Assembly: GCA_052246725.1 (NCBI GenBank)
Contig: JBQQCL010000010.1
Length of the DNA stretch: 64,000 bases
Strand: one strand, 5' to 3'
Source of the DNA: Pseudalkalibacillus sp052246725
GTDB lineage: Bacteria > Bacillota > Bacilli > Bacillales > Fictibacillaceae
Shown here: piece after piece, positions 1-7,926 of the stretch
How the letters are laid out: every line of letters begins with the position of its first letter
Position numbering within the stretch: the stretch's first letter is position 1
The notes under the pieces: generated by a model
The model's input: only the letters and a program-made list of their open reading frames with translations
What the model was told of the DNA's origin: nothing
The model's database searches: none
Program-made: the position numbers and the translations under genes

Positions 1-79
1 ACTCTTTGATATTTATCAAATAGAGGAAGAGAAAAAAGATGAGGTTTACAGAACGTTAAAAGCATGGACTGAAGAATAA
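1..79 (+). CDS. C-terminal end of an unidentified protein (partial)
   Basis: An open frame enters from the left edge (first full codon at base 2) and ends with TAA at 77-79. It encodes 25 charged residues ending KAWTEE. Too little is present to name the family. The next open frame begins about 460 bases later, after a hairpin with a T-run, so this gene is probably the last of its transcript. The stop codon sits exactly at the outer edge of the inverted-repeat element that follows. Confidence 0.5.
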   Translation, partial: LFDIYQIEEEKKDEVYRTLKAWTEE

Positions 80-297
80 AGAAAACTTGGCAAAGCCAAG
101 CCTTTGGCGTAGGCTGAGCCTTTGTTGCCCTTATATTGAAGAAAGTATTTTATATTTTCTTTAAATGTAACCAATAAGAATAGAACTCTCCATCCAATGG
201 GTGGAGTTTTTTATTTATTTAAAGAAAATATTTATATTTTTCTAGCAACTAAGGCTCAACCTATGCCAGTGGCTTGGCAAAGCCAAGTTTTCTTTAT
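77..297. repeat. Imperfect inverted-repeat element (MITE-like)
   Basis: The left arm (about 77-127) reappears as its reverse complement at about 245-297, with only a handful of mismatches over roughly 50 bases. Each arm itself contains the small palindrome CTTGGCAAAGCCAAG (86-100 and 272-286). A shorter pair of T/A-rich segments (about 153-166 and 216-229) continues the symmetry inward, and the centre holds a terminator-like hairpin. No reading frame inside looks real. The symmetry fits a miniature inverted-repeat element or a folded intergenic repeat; I cannot tell which without counting copies in the genome. Confidence 0.6.
184..213 (+). terminator. Terminator-like hairpin at the centre of the repeat
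   Basis: AACTC and CCATCC (184-195) pair with GGGTGG and GAGTT (199-208), with one bulged T and a short loop, followed by T207-T212. It could end transcription of the gene that stops at 79, or belong to the inverted-repeat element. Confidence 0.5.
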
Positions 298-433
298 GTT
301 TTACTGTAGATCTTTTGTTAGTCTTTTGGTGTGGTTATTCATGAAGTTGTTCCCTGTAACGGCGAGTAGGCTTCGAGCCTCGATTTAGAACAAACGAATA
401 GGTCATTTTCCTCAGATAATTTAAGTCAGCCCC

Positions 434-462
434 TTGAAACAATACCGTCTGGATGGTACAGT
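434..462 (+). promoter_or_regulatory. Predicted sigma-A promoter of the carnitine operon
   Basis: TTGAAA at 434-439 and TACAGT at 457-462 are separated by 17 bases, a good housekeeping promoter layout about 75 bases upstream of the first gene. The spacer contains the first copy of a palindromic operator (443-458), so a bound repressor would occlude RNA polymerase directly. Confidence 0.55.
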
Positions 463-494
463 TTGTATTGGATTAACAAACCGTCCGGATGGTA
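443..494. promoter_or_regulatory. Two palindromic operator copies
   Basis: TACCGTCTGGATGGTA at 443-458 and AACCGTCCGGATGGTA at 479-494 share 14 of 16 bases and are near-palindromes (idealised ACCGTCCGGACGGT). The first overlaps the promoter spacer and -10, the second lies just downstream of the expected transcription start. This is the layout of a repressor site pair, of a size and symmetry common for TetR-family proteins. No regulator gene lies next to the operon, so the cognate protein is unknown. Confidence 0.6.
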
Positions 495-537
495 AAGTGA
501 AATTATGGAGAAAAGAACCACTAAAGGAGGAAATGAG

Positions 538-1431
538 ATGAAACAAAAAGTGTTGTTAACTGCAGCGGTTACAGGAGCAGGAGATACCACTGATAAGAAT
601 CCGCATGTTCCAGTTACACCTCAGGAGATTGCTGAATCAGCTATTGCTTCGGCTAAAGCAGGTGCTACTGTTGCCCATATACATGCCCGTGACCCGAAAA
701 CTGGCGGGATCAGCCACAATATCGACCATTATCGTGAAATTGTTGATCGTATACGTGAATCCGAGACAGATGTGGTCATTAATATTACGTCAGGCGGCGG
801 AGGCGATTTTATCCCTAGTCTTGCAACCCCTGCAGCTGGTGGAGACGGAACAGATATGCAGACTCCAGCCGAACGTCATCAACCAGTAGGAGAACTGCTT
901 CCAGAAATGTGTACACTGGACTGCGGTAGTACAAACTTCGGCAATATGATTTATTTAAGTCCGACAGATTGGCTGCGTCAACAAGCAAAGTTTATCCAGG
1001 AAAGCGGCGTGAAGCCTGAGCTTGAATGCTTCGATACTGGTCATATTCGTTTTGCGAAACAATTGATCCAAGAAGGTCTGATCGATGGCGATCCGATGTT
1101 TCAATTTTGCTTAGGTATTCCATGGGGAGCGGAAGCGGACACTGAGACGATGCTCTATATGAAAAATCGATTGCCGGATCATGCGCATTGGTCAGCCTTT
1201 GGAATCGGGCGAATGCAGATGCCGATGGCTGCCCAAGCAGCAATGCTCGGTGGAAATGTCCGTGTAGGTCTGGAAGATAATCTTTATTTGAAAAAAGGGG
1301 TTATGGCGAGAAATGACCAGCTTGTTGAAAAAGCAGTCACGCTGTTGCACAGTCAAGGGCTGGAACCGGTGACGCCGCAAGAAGCACGTGAGCAATTCAG
1401 CCTTCGCTCCCCTCATACAGGGGGTGCGTAA
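538..1431 (+). CDS. cdhC: Dehydrocarnitine cleavage enzyme (BKACE, DUF849 family)
   Basis: A 297-residue beta-keto acid cleavage enzyme. In the carnitine pathway this family converts 3-dehydrocarnitine plus acetyl-CoA to betainyl-CoA plus acetoacetate. The zinc-binding HIHARDP motif (residues 47-53, His47 and His49) and the GLEDNLY motif (244-250, Glu246) match the metal ligands known for this family. The start is the ATG at 538, because AAAGGAGG lies 7 bases before it; an upstream in-frame ATG at 505 has no ribosome site. It is the first gene of a cdhC-cdhA-cdhB set, the same trio as in Pseudomonas carnitine catabolism, and is separated from cdhA by 2 bases. BKACE enzymes vary in substrate, but the neighbours make dehydrocarnitine by far the likeliest one. 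Confidence 0.88.
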   Translation: MKQKVLLTAAVTGAGDTTDKNPHVPVTPQEIAESAIASAKAGATVAHIHARDPKTGGISHNIDHYREIVDRIRESETDVVINITSGGGGDFIPSLATPAAGGDGTDMQTPAERHQPVGELLPEMCTLDCGSTNFGNMIYLSPTDWLRQQAKFIQESGVKPELECFDTGHIRFAKQLIQEGLIDGDPMFQFCLGIPWGAEADTETMLYMKNRLPDHAHWSAFGIGRMQMPMAAQAAMLGGNVRVGLEDNLYLKKGVMARNDQLVEKAVTLLHSQGLEPVTPQEAREQFSLRSPHTGGA

Positions 1432-1433
1432 CG

Positions 1434-2381
1434 ATGCAAAACATTGCCGTAATTGGAACCGGCGTCATCGGGAATGGCTGGATCGCCCGCTTCTTAGCTC
1501 AAGGATATGATGTCGTTGCCTTTGACCCGGCAGAAGGAGCGGAAAATCGTACAAGCCAGGCGGTTTCCCATGCATGGAGGTCATTAGAGGAGAAAGGACT
1601 TGTGGAAGGAGCTTCCCAGGACCGACTGCATTTCATGCCTACGATCAAGGAAGCGGTCGCTCATGCCGACTATATACAAGAAAACGTGCCTGAACGTGAA
1701 GAATTAAAGAAAACTGTACTGGAGACGATCGATCAGCATGCAAAGCCAGAAGCAATCATTGCTTCCAGTACTTCAGGCATCATTCCGAGCAGGTTACAGG
1801 CTGGTTTGCAGCACCCTGAGCGGTTTATTGTCGCCCATCCGTTCAATCCAGTCTTTTTACTACCACTTGTAGAAGTGGTAGGTGGAAAGGCTACCGACGA
1901 CTCTGTCATCCAGAAGGCTTGCATATTTTTTGAACGTGTATCCATGAAACCGCTAGTGATTCATAAAGAAATCGATGGTCATGTAGCGGATCGTCTGATG
2001 GAAGCTCTCTGGCGTGAAGCCCTTCACCTCGTGAATGATGGAGTAGCTACCACAGAGGAAGTCGATACAGCGATCATTTACGGAGCTGGATTACGGTGGG
2101 CGCAAATGGGACCATTCCTTACCTTTCATTTAGCTGGCGGAGAACAAGGCATGCGCCATATGCTCGAACAATTTGGCCCAGCACTTAAGCTGCCCTGGAC
2201 AAAATTAGAAGCACCGGAACTGACAGAGGAATTGAAAGAACGAGTCATCGAAGGCTGTGAACGTTATGCAGGTGAAGAATCGGTAGCCGATCTTGAGCGT
2301 AAACGGAATGAATTTCTTGTAAAACTGCTTGATTTAGTTGACGAGTATTGGCCTGAATCTAGGAGTCTTGCAAACAGTTAA
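1434..2381 (+). CDS. cdhA: L-carnitine dehydrogenase
   Basis: A 315-residue member of the 3-hydroxyacyl-CoA dehydrogenase family that oxidises L-carnitine to 3-dehydrocarnitine with NAD. The N-terminal Rossmann motif GTGVIGNGW (residues 8-16) and the active-site HPFNP motif (135-139) are intact, and the C-terminal half is the helical dimerisation domain. The length equals single-domain carnitine dehydrogenases; in some proteobacteria the enzyme is fused to the thioesterase, whereas here the thioesterase is the separate next gene. It follows cdhC after 2 bases and precedes cdhB by 15, so the three are surely cotranscribed. A generic hydroxyacyl-CoA dehydrogenase is the alternative, made unlikely by the context. 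Confidence 0.88.
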   Translation: MQNIAVIGTGVIGNGWIARFLAQGYDVVAFDPAEGAENRTSQAVSHAWRSLEEKGLVEGASQDRLHFMPTIKEAVAHADYIQENVPEREELKKTVLETIDQHAKPEAIIASSTSGIIPSRLQAGLQHPERFIVAHPFNPVFLLPLVEVVGGKATDDSVIQKACIFFERVSMKPLVIHKEIDGHVADRLMEALWREALHLVNDGVATTEEVDTAIIYGAGLRWAQMGPFLTFHLAGGEQGMRHMLEQFGPALKLPWTKLEAPELTEELKERVIEGCERYAGEESVADLERKRNEFLVKLLDLVDEYWPESRSLANS

Positions 2382-2396
2382 AAAGGAGGGATGAAA

Positions 2397-2867
2397 ATGT
2401 CAGAACCAGCTTTTATCTACGAGGATCATGTGCACAAAGAGTGGGTGGATTACAACGGTCATATGAATGATGCAGCCTATGCGGCTGTCTTCAGCCATGC
2501 TGTTGACCATTTCATGGCATACATCGGTTTACATGAAAAAGCCCGTGAGAGGCATCGATATACGATTTTCACGCTGGAAACCCATCTTTGTTATTTGAAA
2601 GAGGCGCATGAGAATGAAGAAATCTACGTGTCCGTCCAATTACTAGATGCTGACGCCAAGCGGATTCATCCTTTTTTTGTCATGAAAAATAAAAATGATC
2701 AAATCGTGGCGACTAGCGAGCAAATGTTGATGGGGATCGATACGGAAAAAGGCAGACCGGCTCATTTTCCTGAACCGATCGCTCAAAAGGTGGCTGAATT
2801 ACGAAAAGCCCACCATTCATTAGAAAAACCCATACAAGCAGGTCGTCAAATAGGGATCAAACGTTAA
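2397..2867 (+). CDS. cdhB: Betainyl-CoA thioesterase (hotdog fold)
   Basis: A 156-residue 4HBT-type hotdog thioesterase. The DYNGHMND segment near residues 18-25 is the typical first strand and catalytic loop of this fold. Placed after BKACE and carnitine dehydrogenase, it should release glycine betaine and CoA from betainyl-CoA. Two ATGs are possible, at 2391 and 2397. The ribosome site AAGGAGGG (2383-2390) directly abuts 2391, so 2397 with 6 bases of spacing is preferred. With this gene the operon ends in glycine betaine, itself a compatible solute, which explains the betaine-type transporter immediately downstream. Confidence 0.82.
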   Translation: MSEPAFIYEDHVHKEWVDYNGHMNDAAYAAVFSHAVDHFMAYIGLHEKARERHRYTIFTLETHLCYLKEAHENEEIYVSVQLLDADAKRIHPFFVMKNKNDQIVATSEQMLMGIDTEKGRPAHFPEPIAQKVAELRKAHHSLEKPIQAGRQIGIKR

Positions 2868-2904
2868 CCATCCCTCATTCGCAACGAGAAAGGAGACTGA
2901 GTAG

Positions 2905-4104
2905 ATGAATAAGATTGAAGTCAACAATCTGACGAAGATTTTCGGATCCAAGCCTAAGCAGGGATTGAAGCGTTTAGAAAACGGAGAAAAGAAAGATCAA
3001 ATTTTAACAGATACGGGTATGACCGTAGGAGTCAACCAGGCTTCCTTTGCTGTTCAACCAGGTGAATTCTTTGTCATCATGGGGCTTTCAGGAAGCGGGA
3101 AATCCACATTGATCCGCTTGGTGAATCGTCTTATCGAACCGACGGCGGGTGAGGTTTACATTGATGGAGAAGACATTACAAAAATGTCGCAAGCTACCTT
3201 GATTGAAACACGCCGTAAGAAACTAGGGATGGTCTTTCAAAAATTCGGACTGTTTCCTCATCGTACGGTACTTGCCAATGTGGGATACGGGTTGGAAATT
3301 CAAGGAATGCAGAAAGAAGAAAGAGAACAGAAGGCCATGAAATCGATTGAGGACGTCGGACTGAAAGGGTATGAGAACAGCCGGCCTGATCAGCTTAGTG
3401 GTGGGATGCAGCAGCGAGTAGGTTTAGCTCGCGCACTCGCGAATGATACCGATATTTTATTGATGGACGAAGCATTCAGTGCCCTTGATCCTCTTATCCG
3501 TAAAGAGATGCAAGATGAATTGCTGAACCTACAGAAGAAAATGGGGAAAACCATCCTATTTATTACCCACGACCTCGATGAAGCTTTGAAGCTGGGAGAT
3601 CGGGTCGCGATCATGAAGGATGGCCGCATTGTCCAGATCGGGACTTCAGAGGAAATATTAGAAAACCCAGCGGATGAGTATGTCTCGAATTTTGTGAAAG
3701 ACGTCGATCGATCAAAAGTGCTCGAAGCGCATCAGGTCATGAAAAAGCCAGAAGTGCTGACAACGTATAAAGATGGTCCAAGAATGGCTGTCCGGAAGAT
3801 GGAAGAAGCAGGAGCATCAAGCATCTTTGTTGTTGATAAAGAGGATAATTTCAAAGGGCTGTTGACGATTGATGATGCGATAGAAGCCTATAAGAACGAT
3901 ATTCCACTTGATCACGTTTTAGTCGAGAACGTCCATTCGACGTCTAAACATACCCCCCTTAATGATTTACTCGGAATAGCGGCTGAAACGAAGTATCCGA
4001 TTGTTGTAGAAGAGGAAGGTAAGCTGATCGGTATTATTTCAAGGGTATCGATTTTATCAGGGCTTGTATTAGGTAAAGAAAAAGAGGAGGTGGAAGCATC
4101 ATGA
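2905..4104 (+). CDS. opuAA: Glycine betaine/carnitine ABC transporter, ATP-binding protein
   Basis: A 399-residue OpuAA/ProV-type ATPase energising uptake of quaternary amines. Walker A GLSGSGKST is at residues 60-68, the signature LSGGMQQRV and Walker B ILLMDEAF follow, and the last ~120 residues form a pair of CBS domains, which in this family sense ionic strength or nucleotides. A good ribosome site (AAAGGAGA) precedes the ATG. It overlaps the permease gene by 4 bases. Sitting 37 bases after cdhB, it probably shares the operon promoter, so transport may be induced by the catabolic substrate rather than by salt alone. Whether carnitine, betaine or both are carried cannot be read from the ATPase. 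Confidence 0.88.
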   Translation: MNKIEVNNLTKIFGSKPKQGLKRLENGEKKDQILTDTGMTVGVNQASFAVQPGEFFVIMGLSGSGKSTLIRLVNRLIEPTAGEVYIDGEDITKMSQATLIETRRKKLGMVFQKFGLFPHRTVLANVGYGLEIQGMQKEEREQKAMKSIEDVGLKGYENSRPDQLSGGMQQRVGLARALANDTDILLMDEAFSALDPLIRKEMQDELLNLQKKMGKTILFITHDLDEALKLGDRVAIMKDGRIVQIGTSEEILENPADEYVSNFVKDVDRSKVLEAHQVMKKPEVLTTYKDGPRMAVRKMEEAGASSIFVVDKEDNFKGLLTIDDAIEAYKNDIPLDHVLVENVHSTSKHTPLNDLLGIAAETKYPIVVEEEGKLIGIISRVSILSGLVLGKEKEEVEAS

Positions 4105-4931
4105 ACTATTTCTATCTGCCTTTGGAAGAGTGGACCAATGCTTTTGTAAATGAATGGCTGCTTCCAGTCATGGGTGATTTTTTCAATCAAATCAGTAATG
4201 GTTTGGACGCATTCATTTCAGGCGTGACCGATTTGCTGTTAGTCATACCTCCAGAAGTCATCACGCTGATCTTCATCCTGCTATCATGGAGGTTTGCAGG
4301 TAAAGGCGTGGCTTTGTTTACCCTTATCGGCTGTATCTATTTAGGATCTGTCAATCTTTGGGACGGTGCAATGCAAACAGTAGCTGTCGTCATTGTATCT
4401 ACGATTCTGTCCATTGTCGTCGGAGTGCCTGTTGGAATTCTGAGTGCAACGAATGGAATTGTCGACAAAATTGTTCGTCCGATCCTTGACTTTATGCAAA
4501 CGTTGCCAAGCTTTGTCTATTTAATACCGGCTATCCTGTTATTCGGTCTTGGTGGCGTACCAGCAGTCATTGCGACCTTTGTCTTCGCTACACCACCTGC
4601 TGTTCGGATGACGACTCTAGGAATCAAGCAAGTGCCAGCCGATGTGGTCGAAGCTTCACGAGCTTTTGGGTCAACACCGAGACAACTGCTCTTTAAAGTA
4701 CAGCTTCCGATGGCTGTGCCAACGATCATGGCTGGAGTCAATCAAACGATCATGTTAGCTCTTTCCATGGCCGTCATTGCGTCGATGATCGGTGCGCCTG
4801 GTCTTGGCTCAACGGTGCTGTCGGGTATTTCGACCGTTAATGTCGGTCTTGGCTTGACTGGAGGTTTAGGAATCGTGGTATTAGCAATCGTTCTTGATCG
4901 AATCACACAAGGATTAGGTAGAAAAGTATAA
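4101..4931 (+). CDS. opuAB: Glycine betaine/carnitine ABC transporter, permease
   Basis: A 276-residue integral membrane protein of the ProW/OpuAB type with several hydrophobic helices and the cytoplasmic coupling loop (around EASRAFGSTPRQLLFKVQLP) that contacts the ATPase. The ATG overlaps the stop of the ATP-binding gene by 4 bases, giving translational coupling, and the lipoprotein gene follows after 17 bases. The length equals B. subtilis OpuAB. The substrate is inferred from the carnitine operon context. Confidence 0.87.
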   Translation: MNYFYLPLEEWTNAFVNEWLLPVMGDFFNQISNGLDAFISGVTDLLLVIPPEVITLIFILLSWRFAGKGVALFTLIGCIYLGSVNLWDGAMQTVAVVIVSTILSIVVGVPVGILSATNGIVDKIVRPILDFMQTLPSFVYLIPAILLFGLGGVPAVIATFVFATPPAVRMTTLGIKQVPADVVEASRAFGSTPRQLLFKVQLPMAVPTIMAGVNQTIMLALSMAVIASMIGAPGLGSTVLSGISTVNVGLGLTGGLGIVVLAIVLDRITQGLGRKV

Positions 4932-4948
4932 TAAAGGAGAGGATCTAT

Positions 4949-5818
4949 ATGAAAAAAATTATATTTACAGGATTGATGATCATGTCACTAGCAGCCCTGA
5001 TTGCCGGCTGCTCTTCAGACGAAAAAGGCAGTGGTGAAGCAAGTAAAGATGAAACCATTACATTTGGTGTTACGCCATGGACAAGTACTGTTCCTCCGAC
5101 GAAAATCGCTGTGCTTATTTTAGAGGACATGGGATATAAAGTAGAAGAAACGAAAACGGATGTCGGTGGTGTTTTCATGGGACTATCCCGTGGTGATGTG
5201 GATGTGTTCATGGACGCATGGCTTCCTATGCACCAGGTTCACCTGCATAAATTCAAAGGCAGTGTAGAAGATACAGCTGTCAGTTATCCAGAGGCGAAGA
5301 CGGGCTGGGTGGTTCCAACCTATATGAAAGATGTCAATAAAATTTCCGATTTAAAAGGAAAAGAAGCCGAGTTTAATAACGAAATGCTAGGGATTGAAGA
5401 AGGGGCAAGTGCAACAAAAGAATCGGACGAAATCATCAAAGCGTATGATCTGGACATGAAACAAGTCAATTCATCCGAAGGCGGTATGATCGCGGAAGCT
5501 GCTCGGCTAATGTCCCAAGAAAAAACTGTTGTCTTTTACGGCTGGCGTCCCCATACGATGTTCAATAAGTATGACTTGAAAGTGTTAGAGAATGATCAAG
5601 GATTCTTCGGGGCATCTTCTGTGCACGTCATTACAAATAAAGATCTTAAAGAAAAAGCACCGGAAGCGTATGAATTCCTAAGCAACTGGAACATCTCGAT
5701 TGATGAAGTAGAAAAAATGATTGTAGAGATTGAAGAGAACGGGAAAGACCCAGAGAAGGTAGCCCGTGAGTGGATTGAGAATAACCCGGATAAAGTAAAA
5801 AAAATGAAGGGTGAATAA
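4949..5818 (+). CDS. opuAC: Glycine betaine/carnitine-binding lipoprotein
   Basis: A 289-residue OpuAC-type substrate-binding lipoprotein. The signal peptide ends in the lipobox LIAGC (Cys21), anchoring it outside the membrane. Tryptophans in TPWTST, KTGWVV and FYGWRP probably form the aromatic cage that binds the trimethylammonium head in this family. It is the last gene of the operon, with a strong terminator 18 bases after its stop. The aromatic cage fits betaine and carnitine equally well, so specificity is undecided; the operon argues for carnitine at least as one substrate. Confidence 0.87.
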   Translation: MKKIIFTGLMIMSLAALIAGCSSDEKGSGEASKDETITFGVTPWTSTVPPTKIAVLILEDMGYKVEETKTDVGGVFMGLSRGDVDVFMDAWLPMHQVHLHKFKGSVEDTAVSYPEAKTGWVVPTYMKDVNKISDLKGKEAEFNNEMLGIEEGASATKESDEIIKAYDLDMKQVNSSEGGMIAEAARLMSQEKTVVFYGWRPHTMFNKYDLKVLENDQGFFGASSVHVITNKDLKEKAPEAYEFLSNWNISIDEVEKMIVEIEENGKDPEKVAREWIENNPDKVKKMKGE

Positions 5819-5835
5819 GGATCTTAACGAGAAAG

Positions 5836-5868
5836 CAGCGTCTGGCATCGGTCAGACGCTGTTTTTTT
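5836..5868 (+). terminator. Terminator of the carnitine/betaine operon
   Basis: CAGCGTCTG (5836-5844) pairs perfectly with CAGACGCTG (5853-5861) around an 8-base loop and is followed by seven T. It lies directly after opuAC. Confidence 0.92.
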
Positions 5869-6159
5869 AGGTTAATTATAGTGTCTTCATCACTTCGAAC
5901 TCACTCCTTTCCATAGAGAATTCATCAACACGTTCAATCAAGAGTCTTACAAAATGATTAGTGCAAATTTGCTGAAAAGGTCTGTTTGTCTGGTATCACT
6001 GGGTCTCAAATTGTTTCTTTAATTGGATATATACGCTCATTTTTTCAGAATAGTGCGAAATATGTATTTTTCTGCGATAAAATAAACTCTAAAGAACGGG
6101 CACAAAAAGGAGGTAATCTTGAAAACCTGTGCAAATCGAATTTCTAAGGAGGCAATTCA

Positions 6160-7474
6160 GTGTATTCATTAAGAAAAAAAGCGTAACCGTTTTGTTAATG
6201 GTGGCATTGCTTCTAGGAATCTTACTGGCAGGTGTTCCACATGTTGACCAGTCGAGTGCAAAGGCAGGTTTAGTTCCGGTTGTCACTCATATGAAGGTGA
6301 TGGGACCGAATAACTGGGGGAAATCCGAAGAGACGATCCGATTGATTCAAGAAGCCAACGAAAGGGGGACGTTTGCTGCAGCAGACCAATACCCTTATCT
6401 AGCGAGCCAGACGGGATTGACCGCCATTGTACCGCCATGGGTGCAAAATGGTGGCCGAGAAGCAATGCTTGAAAGGTTCGCTGATCCCGAATTAAGACCG
6501 CAAATTGAAGAGGAAATCCATGAAATCATCAGGAGCCGCGTCCAGGATGCAAATGACGTCTATTTTCCTACCGAACGAAAAACCCTACAGGACATTGCGG
6601 ACGAACGAAGCGTTTCACCAGGAGAGGCAACCATGCAGATCCTTGAAGATGATGGGAATTTAAGGACAATCTATTTCTTCGGGCACCAGGAAGATTTTGA
6701 ACGCATCTTAAAAAATCCGACGACTGCTATCGCTTCCGACGGAGGTGCGACGGAATCAGATAGTACACACCCAAGGCGATACGGGACCCAGCCAAGAGTG
6801 CTCGGGAAACTTGTGCGGGAAGACGGTTTATTATCACTGGAGGAAGCGGTCATGAAAATGACAGGTTTGCCAGCGAACATCATTGGAATGGTGATCGTGG
6901 ATTTATAGCGGAAGGAATGGTTGCGGACATCACCGTTTTTGATGAAGAAACAGTTATCGACAAAGCCGACTTTGATGATCCGAAGCAATATGCAGAGGGA
7001 ATCGAACATGTACTGGTGAATGGCCAGTTTGCATTGAGAGACAGGGAATTGACAGGGAACCAGGTTGGACAAGCTTTGAAAAGAAGCGGGGATATGCCAA
7101 GCCGGCCAATGAGTTTGAATGAGGAGCAACAAGTGAAAGTGGTTGGTAAAATTGATCAGACCGAAGAAAGAAAAGACCCGTTTGTTCATATTAAGGTTGA
7201 ACAAGGAAAACATGATTCAAAGCCAAAAGGGACTTTCCGCCTGATCGATAAAAAGAATGGACTATACATCAAGAGCAGGGACATCGGATTGCTTCAAACC
7301 TATGAAGGCTGGGCAAGTTTTACAGGAACAGCGAAACTGAAAAACTCGGAAACTGTACCAGTACTTATCAAAATGGATGAGGTAAATCCATTCACAGGTA
7401 AACAAACGATCGACATCCAGGTAGGTGACCATCACTATGAGGGGGAATTGAAAGGAATGTTGGATATTCAATAG
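6160..7474 (+). pseudogene. Broken secreted N-acyl-D-amino-acid deacylase
   Basis: Remnant of a D-aminoacylase-type amidohydrolase with at least three lesions. The natural start is GTG 6160 after AAGGAGG (6146-6152), but its frame stops after eight codons. Adding one base to the seven-A run at 6174-6180 would join it to a signal peptide (LLMVALLLGILLAG). The signal peptide is fused straight to the middle of the enzyme (THMKVMGPNNWGKSEET), so roughly 200 or more residues, including the HxH metal site, are deleted. Near 6885-6905 the frame breaks again: upstream it ends IIGMVIVDL, while one frame over reads NGDRGFIAEGMVADIT and continues to 7474. The last ~100 residues are a separate C-terminal domain (NGLYIKSRDIGLLQTYEGW). 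An intact relative is at 13313, and another copy of this tail domain lies near 29990. No activity is expected. Confidence 0.85.
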
Positions 7475-7572
7475 AAATACAGGAACAGAATATCGTACTA
7501 CGTTCCCGTGCATAGCTTCGTAGGCGATTTCTGTTCCATATACTTTGTGACTTGTAAATAAATAATATATAA

Positions 7573-7604
7573 AAAAGGCTATCCTGAGAGAAAGCCTTTT
7601 TTTT
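7573..7604 (+). terminator. Terminator after the broken deacylase
   Basis: AAAAGGCT (7573-7580) pairs with AGCCTTTT (7593-7600) around a 12-base loop, and the T-run continues to 7604. Confidence 0.8.
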
Positions 7605-7638
7605 ATATATCTTTAATTGACAAAAAATTTAAAATCTA

Positions 7639-7667
7639 TTGACATCTTTCGTTTATGTGATTATAAT
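7639..7667 (+). promoter_or_regulatory. Consensus sigma-A promoter of the D-amino-acid operon
   Basis: A perfect TTGACA (7639-7644) and perfect TATAAT (7662-7667) are separated by exactly 17 bases. Transcription should begin near 7674, leaving a leader of about 250 bases before the first gene at 7927. So strong a promoter implies repression, and operator-like repeats lie right at the start site. Confidence 0.85.
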
Positions 7668-7673
7668 GTGAAG

Positions 7674-7716
7674 AAATTTAAACTTCAATCTCATTAAAAA
7701 ATAAAGTTTGAACTTC
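7674..7716. promoter_or_regulatory. Operator-like repeats at the transcription start
   Basis: AAATTTAAACTT (7674-7685) and AAGTTTGAACTT (7704-7715) are two near-palindromes of the form AAGTTTAAACTT, 30 bases apart, the first at the predicted start site. They are candidate binding sites for the RpiR/SIS regulator encoded inside this operon. The rest of the 7716-7920 leader shows no recognised riboswitch or reading frame. Confidence 0.5.
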
Positions 7717-7926
7717 ATTTTCTACTTCAAAATAATTTAACACCACGAAGTGTATTACTCTCTACTGTTCATCAGTCCATCTACTCACAGTCATTCACTC
7801 ATCATTTGCCCTGTCTTTTGCTAATTCTTATCATCTATGAATCTCTCAAAAATAAATGCTTCATTTTTGTTGGTATGTTGGAATCTTTCTCAATAATGGA
7901 CCAATTCATAACCAGGAGGGAATTTT

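Noticed and set aside
197..388. 63-codon open frame across the left inverted repeat
   Set aside because: It lies inside the repeat element, has no ribosome site and resembles no protein.
505..537. Upstream ATG extending the BKACE protein by 11 residues
   Set aside because: The ribosome site AAAGGAGG lies after it and serves ATG 538; the extension encodes that site.
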